Source of the DNA: CAXBPY01 sp003455275
GTDB lineage: Bacteria; Bacteroidota; Bacteroidia; Chitinophagales; UBA10324
Assembly (NCBI GenBank): GCA_963977675.1
Contig: CAXBPY010000048.1
Coordinates: 1-22,967 of the forward strand
Reading direction: 5' to 3'
Length of the DNA stretch: 22,967 nucleotides
Both the position numbers and the translations under genes were made by a program. Below are positions 1 to 7,335 of this stretch, in pieces; position 1 is the first letter of the stretch, and every line of letters begins with the position of its first letter. Below the pieces are notes generated by a model that saw only the letters and a program-made list of their open reading frames with translations, was not told the DNA's origin and ran no database searches.

Positions 1-3000
1 GTGGTATCGCTTCCTGAATTCCAGTTGTAAGTGAAAGGCGCTGTTCCTCCGATTACTAATAAATCAATGCTTCCGTTGTTGAGTCCGCAGGTTGCATCGT
101 TCACAGTTGAAGAAAGTGAAGGCGCAGCAAAATCATTCACTGTAATAGTTCCGCTGATGCTGCACGCATTCGCATCACTCACCACCACAGAATAATTTCC
201 TGAAGGAATCAAACTCAAATCTTCTGTAGTGAATGCACCGCCGTTCCAACTCACATTGTAAGGAGCAGTTCCTCCGGTGATGGTGAGGTCAATACTTCCA
301 TTGCTGTTTGTGCAAGTAGTATTCACCACTAAGTATGAAATCGCAGGACCATTTGTGTTGTTGATGATGTTGCTGGTTGTCGCTGTGCAGTTGTTCGCAT
401 CAGTAACAGTCACTGAATAAATTCCTGAAGAAGCGTTCGATAAATCTTCAGTTGTTGTTCCATCACTCCATGAATAGGTGAATGGAGAAGTTCCGCCACT
501 CACAATTAAATCAATGGAACCGTTTGCGTTTCCGCAGGTAGAATTTGAAGTTGTTGAAGTAAGTGTTGGTCCCGGAATGTTGATGAGTGCAGCATTTGCA
601 GAAGCTACGCATCCGTTTCTATCTGTTACACTTACGATGTAAGTTCCGATTGAGAGGGCAGAAATATTTTGAGTAGTTGCTCCATTGCTCCATGAATAAT
701 TAAACGGAGTGGTTCCTCCGGTGAGTGAAAGCAAAATACTTCCGTTATCAAATCCGCAGGTGTTGTTGGTTGGTGCAAGCAGAAGTGAGGGAGCAGAAAT
801 ATCATTCAGGTTTACAATCGTTGAAACTGTGCAGCCGTTAGCACCGGTAACAGTCACAGTGTAAACTCCTGCGAAGAGCGAGTCCATATCTTCCACAGTT
901 TCTCCATTCGACCAGAGATATGAGTAAGGAGAAGTTCCGCCCGTCACAGTTAAATCAATGCTTCCATTGTTGTTTCCGCAGGTAGAAGAATTTGTTATTG
1001 AAGAAAGCGAAGGAACAGGAGTGTCGTTGATGAGCGCTGAAATTGTTGCTGTGCAACCATTCGCATCCGTAATAGTGAGTGAATAATTTCCGGAAAAAAT
1101 ATTTGTGAGGTCTTGAGTGATGTAAGCGTTGTTGTTCCAGTTGTAAGTGAAAGGCGCAGTTCCGTTTGTCACTGTCACATCAATGCTTGCGTTGTTGGTT
1201 TGACAAGTTGCATCCACTTGCGAGAGCGAGAGAACAGGGCTCGGCATATCTGTCACTGCCTTTGAAATAACATATGTGCAATTGTTTGCATCAGTTATAG
1301 TCACAGTATAAGTTCCTGCAAACTGATTACTCAAATCCTGAGTAGTAGCTCCGGTGTTCCACAAATAGTGAAGAGGATTGGTTCCTCCAGATGGAGTGAG
1401 ATTCACATAAGAGTTGTTGTTGCTGCAGGTAGTAGGGTTTGCAGAAATTGTAGCGGTTGGTCCTGCTGTGTTATTTACATGAGTGTCATCATCGGCTTTG
1501 CATCCGAACTGATCTGTAACTGTTACATCATAAGTACCTACAGGAATATTTGTTATAGTTGAAGTGGTTGCTCCATTACTCCAGTGATAAACGAGTCCGC
1601 CGTTTCCTCCTTGCACAGTTACCCATGCACTTCCATTCACATAACCACAAGTTGTGTTGATGTGGTGCATGTCAATATCAGGTCCCGGTAAATCAGTTAT
1701 GAAAACAGAACCGGAAACTGTGCAACCATTTGCGTCCGTCACCACAACATTGTAAGAATGATTTCCGTGAAGATTGTTTGCGGTAGAAGTGGTTTGTACC
1801 GGAGAAGAATTCCAACTGTAGGTGTAAGGTGAAGTTCCGTTCGATGCGAGAACAATTGCCTGCGCATGATCATCCGCACATGTGTCGTTGTTGTGCGTGA
1901 GTGATGCAATCACAGGAAGTGGATTCACTGTAACCACAACTGTGTCTTCATCTGAACAACCAAAAATGTTGCTGACTAAAACAGTGTAGGTAGTAGTTAC
2001 AAGTGGCGATGCAATCGGAGAAGAAACATTAGGATTGCTGAGTGTTGCAGTGGGTGTCCAGGTATAATTCGCGCCACCGCTTGCACTGAGCAATGCACTT
2101 GTTCCATAACAAATCATATGATTAGGTCCGGCATCAGCAATCACAGTATCGTGCACATAAACCGGAAGCGAAACGCTGTGAGAGCAACCATTCAGAGCAA
2201 CAACTGTAAGTGTTACAGAATAGGTGCCGGGGAAATGATAGAAGTGAACTGTGTTCTGAAGTGTGTCAGTATTTGCAGCACCGCTTGCAGGGTCACCGAA
2301 ATTCCAATACCAGTTTGTGATGGGGCTTGATGAAACCGTTTCATCAAAAAAGTGAACTGAATCAGGAGCGCATGTGGAAGAATCAACCCGGTCGAAATAC
2401 GCTACCGGCGCGGGATTCACGGTTACAGTTTCCGAATGAGAATTCGTGCAACCATCAACAGTTGTAATATTTAATGTGACATTGTAAGTACCAGGACTTG
2501 CAAAAAAGTGTGAAGGATTCTGAAGAGATGAATGATTTGCACTTCCGCTTGCGGCATCACCAAAATTCCAATTCCATGTTGCAACCGGAGAAGTTCCGTA
2601 ACTAGAATCAGTAAATTGAACTGTTCCGCTCGTGCAGAGCGCCGGATTATCCATATTGAAATTACAGTTCGCTCCGTTCACCACCACCACACCAACCGGC
2701 ATTGCATAAATACAACCAACACCATCATTCAAAATCAACTCTGAATAAAATGTTCCGGTAGAAGTGTAAGTGTGACACATGGAGTCCCCTCCTACTTCCA
2801 CAGTTCCGTCACCATAATTCCAGGTGAAAGAAATGGTTGATGGAGAAGTTGCTTCGAAGCAAGTGAAGTGCGGCACACAACCCGAAGTTGGAAGCTGCCA
2901 GATGAACGCCTGCGGTCCTCCAATCGTGATGTAATTATCAAACACAATCGTGTCCTTACATCCGTTTTGATTTGTTACAATCAGTGTGACATCAAATGTT

Positions 3001-6000
3001 CCTGCAATATTGTAGATGTGCGAAGGATTTGGCGCAGAAGAAACTTGACCGTCACCAAACTTCCAGTAGTAAGTAGTTGCCACATCAATGTCAGTAGAAA
3101 GATTGGTGAAGTGAACCGCGAGCGGAGGACATGAAGAGTTAGTAGTATCCGCCACAAGATTCGCAGTTGGATGAGTGACATTAACATAATTGTATTTCAC
3201 AGCAGTGTCCACACAGCCTGTTGCATCGGTGATTGAAAGTGTTACTGTATAATTTCCATTCGAAGTAAAAGTGTAGCAAGGATTTGCCAGAACAGAAGTT
3301 GCTCCGTTTCCGAAATCCCAATTGTAAGTAAGTCCGGTTCCGGTTGAAGTGTTAATGAAACATGCAGTGCTTCCTGCGCACACCGTTGTATCAGTGAGAA
3401 TAAACGAGGCGTTCGGTTGAATCGCATGAATGTAGCTCACTCTTGTTTTTGTGCTCGTACATCCATGATTATCCGTAACAGTGAGTGTGACAGTATAGTA
3501 GCCGGGAAGATTGTAAGTGTGCGAAGGATTTTGAAGAGAAGAAGTATTGAGCGCGCCACTTGTCGGGTCACCAAAATTCCAACTCCATGTTGTGATGGTT
3601 GAATTTGGTGCAGCAGATAAATCAGTGAACGCAACATCGAGCGGAACACAACCACTCAGCGGAAGTCCGGAGAAATCAGCAATCGGTCCCCACACAGAAA
3701 TGTATGAAGGACGAAGCAGTGTGTCCTTGCAACCGAACTGGTCAGTTGCAATCAATTGAACAGAATAAACTCCGGGAGCAGAAAGAGTGAAGCAAGGATT
3801 AGTCGAAGTGCTTGTAGCAATAGTTGCTCCGAGTGAATTTGTAACGAGCCATGCATAACTCACTGCATCCACTGAAGTGTTGGTCATACAAGAGTTAAGT
3901 GGTGAACATCCACTTAAGGGAGTTCCCGTAAAATGTGCAGCAACATCCCGAATAGGAAATGAAATATTTGCCTGGTCAAAACAACCTGTAGAATCATTTG
4001 TAACAAAAAGCGAAGCGGTTTTATTACCTGTAGTTGTGTAAGTAACAGTTACGGTTGGTGAAGATGAAAAGGAAGGATTGCCACCAGGTATTACCCAACT
4101 GTAGGTGTCAGCTCCAAGAGAATTAGTTCCGGAAAGAGTGATTACATATGGATTGCCACAACTGCGCGTGAGATTGATTACTGCAACCGGAGGAAGCAGG
4201 TGAACCATTTGCGGAATTGTGAGCGTGTCCGCACAACCATAGTTTGATACAATAAGTGTTATGTCAAAATATCCAGTGTCTTCATATACATGCGAAGGAT
4301 TCTGACCATTCGAATTGTTGTTGTATGGAGGAACACCATAAAAATCCCAAGTGTAAGTTGTATAAGGGAATGTACCAGTTGAGAGGTTGGTGAAAAAAAT
4401 TGGCATGTTTGCACAGTTCACCGTTGGTGTTGCACTGAAGTTAACAACAGGTGGAGTTGAACAGCAAACAGCACTATTCATCACAATTGTGTCCTTGCAG
4501 CCTTCAGCAGTTGTAGTGATAAGAGAAATGGTGTAACAACCGGGTGTGTTGTAAGTGTGAGAAGGATTTTGAGAAGTAGAAGTATTTGAAGCTCCACTTG
4601 CAGGGTCACCAAAATCCCATTGCCACTGAACAGGATTTCCTGAAGAAGTTGTTGAATTGAAACCAACAGTTAACGGAACACAACCACTTGATGGGGCAAG
4701 TGTGAAGTTTGCATTCGGACAAGTGATGGTTAAAAAATTCGGAGTGGAATAAGTATCAGTGCAACCGAAATCGTCAGTCACTAACAAGCTTGCAGAGTAA
4801 GTTCCGCAAGCGACATAATTAATTGTATCGGGTGAAGAAGTATTTGCACTCGCAGGAATTCCCGAAGGAAAACTCCAACTGTAAGTGAGGTTACTTCCCG
4901 AAGAAGAATCAACAAATGAAATCGGATTCGGACGAAGACAAGTCGCAGTCAATCCATCAATTGAGTAATAAGCATTCGGTGATGTATGTGTTACAACTGT
5001 CGTACACTTCTGGGCAATGCATCCACCGCCGAAATCAATATCCAGACAAAGATTGAAAGTTCCGGTATCATTAATTGTAAGTGAAGTGGTAGGAGCACTT
5101 GCATTCGAAAAATTTCCTGAAGGAGAAATACTCCACGCATAACCAACAGGAACACTCGAAGCAACTCCGGTAAGATTCACTGTTAATGGCGGACAACCTT
5201 GAGTTGTAGGAATAGTTATGTCGGCGGTATTATTTGCAATGACTACATAGTTTGGATACACTAAGGTGTCAGTACATCCATTTACATCGGTGATGATAAG
5301 TGTGGTAGTAAAATTTCCTGATGAATTGTAAGTAACAGAAGGATTTGCAGAAGTATCGCTCGAAGGATTACCACCTTCAAAAATCCATTGATAGGAATAA
5401 GGAGATAAACCAAAACTGCTCGTATCCTGATATGTAACCGTGAAGGGCGCGGAGCAAGAAGTGTTTGCTGAAGAAGTGAACCCTGCTTGCGGCGGTGTAT
5501 AGGCGCACAACACATTATCAATAGTTGTATCGGCTACACAGTTATATGAATTTGTAACGATAAGCGTTACTTGCTTGCAACCTTCATCATTATAGGTATG
5601 ATTTGGATTACTTCCGCTACCGGAAAATCCATCACCAAAATCCCAAACATAATCAGTGAGTACACCTGAACCGGGTGTTGATGTAGAATTAAAACTTACA
5701 GGAAAGGGAGTACACCCGGAAGTATTAGGTAAATCAAAACTTGCAGTAGGTACACACCATACAGTTATGTTTTGTGTGGAAGTGTCTTTGTCTCCATTTC
5801 CATCAGTAACTATTAATTGAATGGTAAATGTTCCGCAACCCAGGTAGGTAGTTGATGGATTTTGAAAGACAGAATTAATACCGGGATATACACCAAAATT
5901 CCACTGATAACTTAGTGGTGCAACACCGGTTGAAAGATCGGTGAAGCTATAAACTGCAGGATTACAATTCGGCACCGGCGCATTGATGCTGAAGTTAGCT

Positions 6001-6089
6001 ATCGGCTGCGCCATTAGCATCTTGCTGTTAAGTCCAACAAGGGCTATTGTGATGTAGAGGAGTAATCTCTTTGAAATGTTGCTACCCAT
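1..6089 (-). CDS. Giant secreted PKD/SprB-repeat surface protein, 3' end outside window
   Basis: The frame was read by hand from the ATG at 6089-6087 to the left edge with no stop: 2029 complete codons plus two bases. Residues 1-27 form a Sec signal peptide (basic KR, hydrophobic core, cleavage near MAQ). Fifteen PKD domains follow (about 28-1312), with motifs such as WDFGDG, NPSHTY and NGCxDT. A PKD-like module starting near ADAGPNHMIC covers about 1313-1392. Eight complete SprB repeats of about 75 residues (TCGNNNGSID...GGTxPFTYxWSNG...VTDANGCT) cover about 1393-1988, and a ninth is cut by the edge. SprB repeats are known from the Flavobacterium gliding adhesin SprB and many Bacteroidota surface proteins. 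PKD domains are beta-sandwich spacers. I infer a long cell-surface stalk or adhesin, probably T9SS-exported, but the C-terminal domain that would prove this is not in the window. Domain-specific cysteine patterns are listed in the findings. Confidence 0.93.
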   Translation of the reverse strand, partial: MGSNISKRLLLYITIALVGLNSKMLMAQPIANFSINAPVPNCNPAVYSFTDLSTGVAPLSYQWNFGVYPGINSVFQNPSTTYLGCGTFTIQLIVTDGNGDKDTSTQNITVWCVPTASFDLPNTSGCTPFPVSFNSTSTPGSGVLTDYVWDFGDGFSGSGSNPNHTYNDEGCKQVTLIVTNSYNCVADTTIDNVLCAYTPPQAGFTSSANTSCSAPFTVTYQDTSSFGLSPYSYQWIFEGGNPSSDTSANPSVTYNSSGNFTTTLIITDVNGCTDTLVYPNYVVIANNTADITIPTTQGCPPLTVNLTGVASSVPVGYAWSISPSGNFSNASAPTTSLTINDTGTFNLCLDIDFGGGCIAQKCTTVVTHTSPNAYYSIDGLTATCLRPNPISFVDSSSGSNLTYSWSFPSGIPASANTSSPDTINYVACGTYSASLLVTDDFGCTDTYSTPNFLTITCPNANFTLAPSSGCVPLTVGFNSTTSSGNPVQWQWDFGDPASGASNTSTSQNPSHTYNTPGCYTISLITTTAEGCKDTIVMNSAVCCSTPPVVNFSATPTVNCANMPIFFTNLSTGTFPYTTYTWDFYGVPPYNNNSNGQNPSHVYEDTGYFDITLIVSNYGCADTLTIPQMVHLLPPVAVINLTRSCGNPYVITLSGTNSLGADTYSWVIPGGNPSFSSSPTVTVTYTTTGNKTASLFVTNDSTGCFDQANISFPIRDVAAHFTGTPLSGCSPLNSCMTNTSVDAVSYAWLVTNSLGATIATSTSTNPCFTLSAPGVYSVQLIATDQFGCKDTLLRPSYISVWGPIADFSGLPLSGCVPLDVAFTDLSAAPNSTITTWSWNFGDPTSGALNTSSLQNPSHTYNLPGYYTVTLTVTDNHGCTSTKTRVSYIHAIQPNASFILTDTTVCAGSTACFINTSTGTGLTYNWDFGNGATSVLANPCYTFTSNGNYTVTLSITDATGCVDTAVKYNYVNVTHPTANLVADTTNSSCPPLAVHFTNLSTDIDVATTYYWKFGDGQVSSAPNPSHIYNIAGTFDVTLIVTNQNGCKDTIVFDNYITIGGPQAFIWQLPTSGCVPHFTCFEATSPSTISFTWNYGDGTVEVGGDSMCHTYTSTGTFYSELILNDGVGCIYAMPVGVVVVNGANCNFNMDNPALCTSGTVQFTDSSYGTSPVATWNWNFGDAASGSANHSSLQNPSHFFASPGTYNVTLNITTVDGCTNSHSETVTVNPAPVAYFDRVDSSTCAPDSVHFFDETVSSSPITNWYWNFGDPASGAANTDTLQNTVHFYHFPGTYSVTLTVVALNGCSHSVSLPVYVHDTVIADAGPNHMICYGTSALLSASGGANYTWTPTATLSNPNVSSPIASPLVTTTYTVLVSNIFGCSDEDTVVVTVNPLPVIASLTHNNDTCADDHAQAIVLASNGTSPYTYSWNSSPVQTTSTANNLHGNHSYNVVVTDANGCTVSGSVFITDLPGPDIDMHHINTTCGYVNGSAWVTVQGGNGGLVYHWSNGATTSTITNIPVGTYDVTVTDQFGCKADDDTHVNNTAGPTATISANPTTCSNNNSYVNLTPSGGTNPLHYLWNTGATTQDLSNQFAGTYTVTITDANNCTYVISKAVTDMPSPVLSLSQVDATCQTNNASIDVTVTNGTAPFTYNWNNNAYITQDLTNIFSGNYSLTITDANGCTATISALINDTPVPSLSSITNSSTCGNNNGSIDLTVTGGTSPYSYLWSNGETVEDMDSLFAGVYTVTVTGANGCTVSTIVNLNDISAPSLLLAPTNNTCGFDNGSILLSLTGGTTPFNYSWSNGATTQNISALSIGTYIVSVTDRNGCVASANAALINIPGPTLTSTTSNSTCGNANGSIDLIVSGGTSPFTYSWSDGTTTEDLSNASSGIYSVTVTDANNCTATTSNIINNTNGPAISYLVVNTTCTNSNGSIDLTITGGTAPYNVSWNGGAFTTEDLSLIPSGNYSVVVSDANACSISGTITVNDFAAPSLSSTVNDATCGLNNGSIDLLVIGGTAPFTYNWNSGSDT

Positions 6090-6096
6090 TTTTTTG

Positions 6097-6121
6097 AGAT
6101 TTCCGGTGTTAGATTTCCGGT
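6097..6121 (-). repeat. 11-bp direct repeat in the 5' leader of the giant gene
   Basis: The plus-strand string agatttccggt occurs at 6097-6107 and again at 6111-6121, a 14-nt period. The inner copy ends 7 nt before the start codon of the giant gene. It could bind a regulator, shape the leader RNA or be a chance duplication. No Shine-Dalgarno sequence is visible. Confidence 0.6.
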
Positions 6122-6140
6122 TTAAAGCTTTATACTATAA

Positions 6141-6159
6141 ATACCTATTTATAGTTACA
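6141..6159 (-). promoter_or_regulatory. Candidate promoter/operator motif, copy A
   Basis: On the plus strand the string atacctatttat is followed directly by agttaca. The same two blocks, in the same order, lie upstream of the 72-residue gene at 6691-6718. It sits about 52 nt before the giant gene's ATG. It does not match the Bacteroidota TTTG / TAnnTTTG promoter consensus well, so an operator or alternative promoter is equally possible. Confidence 0.35.
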
Positions 6160-6207
6160 TAATTTATTAATCTTTTTCCAAATGGCATATGTGAATTTCT
6201 TTAAAAT

Positions 6208-6238
6208 AAAAAAGGGAACCATTTCTGATTCCCTTTTA
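6208..6238 (-). terminator. Rho-independent terminator of the small-protein pair
   Basis: A perfect 9-bp stem (aaaagggaa 6210-6218 with ttccctttt 6229-6237) has a 10-nt loop. Read on the minus strand it ends in a T-rich run (TTTTTTATTTT). It lies about 20 nt after the stop codon of the 55-residue gene and separates the small pair from the giant gene. Confidence 0.8.
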
Positions 6239-6257
6239 GGTGGAAGTGAGTTGAGGA

Positions 6258-6425
6258 TTAACTTAAAGGCTTCTTGAATTTTTTAAGGAGTTTTCCTTTG
6301 TGCTTTCTGTTTTTCTTTTTAAGGTAAAAGTCAATTTGTTTTTCATTTTCGCCGGCACTATCCCATTCGTTTTTGAACTTAAAAATGATGTGATTGCCAG
6401 CGACTAAAGTGCTGATGTTTAACAT
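6258..6425 (-). CDS. Small basic hypothetical protein (55 aa)
   Basis: ATG at 6425, TAA at 6258-6260. The product begins MLNISTLVAGNHIIF and is very lysine-rich over its last 25 residues (KKKNRKHKGK, KKFKK), so it should be strongly basic and could bind nucleic acid or ribosomes. I do not recognise a family. Support for being real: it starts 16 nt after the stop of the 72-residue gene on the same strand, is followed closely by a strong terminator, and the pair together fill the space between two regulatory-looking sites. The basic tail of the upstream protein (KMGKRKIKKLMKMG) has a similar character. It has no signal peptide or membrane segment. Confidence 0.6.
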   Translation of the reverse strand: MLNISTLVAGNHIIFKFKNEWDSAGENEKQIDFYLKKKNRKHKGKLLKKFKKPLS

Positions 6426-6441
6426 ATTTATGAAATTTAGA

Positions 6442-6660
6442 TTAAGCTGCTTCGAGCATGCCCATTTTCATGAGCTTCTTTATTTTGCGCTTTCCCATTT
6501 TGAAGTGTTCCTTCGTTAATGGTTGACCTTTCGCGCATTTAAATGCATCAATCAGTTCTTCGGCAGTTTTTGTTAACAGGAATTCAAAAGGTGAGTCCAG
6601 GTATGGATATTTTTGCTCATAATGCGAGATCAAAAACTGCAATTTTTCTGATGGTGACAT
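6442..6660 (-). CDS. Small hypothetical protein (72 aa)
   Basis: Starts MSPSEKLQFL and ends GMLEAA. The N-terminal half looks helical and aromatic-rich (HYEQKYPYLDSPFEF). The middle is acidic (KTAEELIDAF) and the C-terminal third is basic (KRKIKKLMK). No family is recognised, and there is no signal peptide or membrane helix. It is the first gene of a probable two-gene unit with the 55-residue protein. A motif shared with the giant gene's upstream region lies 31-58 nt before its ATG. Cytoplasmic location is inferred only from the lack of export signals. Confidence 0.65.
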   Translation of the reverse strand: MSPSEKLQFLISHYEQKYPYLDSPFEFLLTKTAEELIDAFKCAKGQPLTKEHFKMGKRKIKKLMKMGMLEAA

Positions 6661-6690
6661 GGTATTTGGGTGTTTATTGTTTCGAACCTT

Positions 6691-6718
6691 ATACCTATTT
6701 ATTTTATTTAAAGTTACA
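6691..6718 (-). promoter_or_regulatory. Candidate promoter/operator motif, copy B
   Basis: The block atacctatttat (6691-6702) and the block agttaca (6712-6718) match copy A at 6141-6159, but here they are separated by a 9-nt A/T insert. It lies 31-58 nt upstream of the 72-residue gene's ATG. Confidence 0.35.
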
Positions 6719-6840
6719 CCTTTTTAGGTAGTTTAAATATCCATAAACTATAATATAACAAAAGTAATTGATTTTCAGAGAGAAATAAATTAATTGATTT
6801 TTCCTCTCAAATTTATTAAAAAATCCCTGGTGAAAGTAGT

Positions 6841-7276
6841 TTAATGATAAACATCAATCGCATAACTCAGCGCCTGAAAAGTGTAAAAGCTCACACCCAC
6901 CGGAAGAAGAATGCGGATTGAAACAGGTTCAAATTGCATCCCTAATAAATGAAATGCTGAAATAAAATTCTCTGCAAAAAAATTAAAATACTTATTGAAG
7001 CCCGAGAATTGACAGGTTGCTTAGAATACTTATTAAAAGAACTAATTTCTTTTTGTTTCTGCTGCCTGCCCTATCAATATAAATTCCTGCAGCGAAATCA
7101 ATAACGGTGCTTGCAATCAGAAGTATAAGAAATCTCCAATCCCACCAACCATAAAAAACAAATCCGGCTGCAACCAACAGCGCGTTTTGAGTTCTTAAAT
7201 TCCTGTTAAAAACAAACCAGTAAAGAAGAAAAACAATTGGAAGAAAAACAGCAAACTCAATTGAATTGAAAAGCAT
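6841..7276 (-). pseudogene. MBOAT-family O-acyltransferase remnant, frameshifted and 3'-truncated
   Basis: The first reading frame (7276 to 6992) gives MLFNSIEFAVFLPIVFLLYW and continues with YGWWDWRFL, the typical N-terminus of AlgI/DltB-type membrane-bound O-acyltransferases, with several hydrophobic segments. It stops at TAA 6992-6994 after ILGLQ. Shifting one base at the GGGCTTC near 7000-7006 restores family sequence (GFNKYFNFFAENF, then PVGVSFYTFQALSYAIDVYH) up to a second stop at 6841-6843. A one-base insertion in the G run explains the shift. Only about 145 of the usual 450-500 codons remain, so the region with the conserved catalytic histidine is gone. It follows the HU/SPOR gene on the same strand with a 59-nt gap. 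I judge it non-functional. Confidence 0.85.
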
Positions 7277-7335
7277 TAAGTGCTTCTATTAAATTAATGC
7301 TGGTTTACTGAGCTCTTTCAAGAATAAGAAAAAAA

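Noticed and set aside
1..1950. Regularly spaced similar DNA that could look like a CRISPR or minisatellite array
   Set aside because: The period is about 225 nt, units diverge at DNA level and translate as SprB repeats in one open frame.
1368..3759. Plus-strand short ORFs across the left 6 kb and other minus-frame fragments
   Set aside because: They lie antisense or out of frame within the continuous PKD/SprB frame and have low-complexity translations without family resemblance.
6992..7010. Programmed frameshift in the MBOAT gene
   Set aside because: There is no slippery heptamer at GGGCTTCAATAAG, and the downstream frame also stops early, so a pseudogene is the simpler reading.
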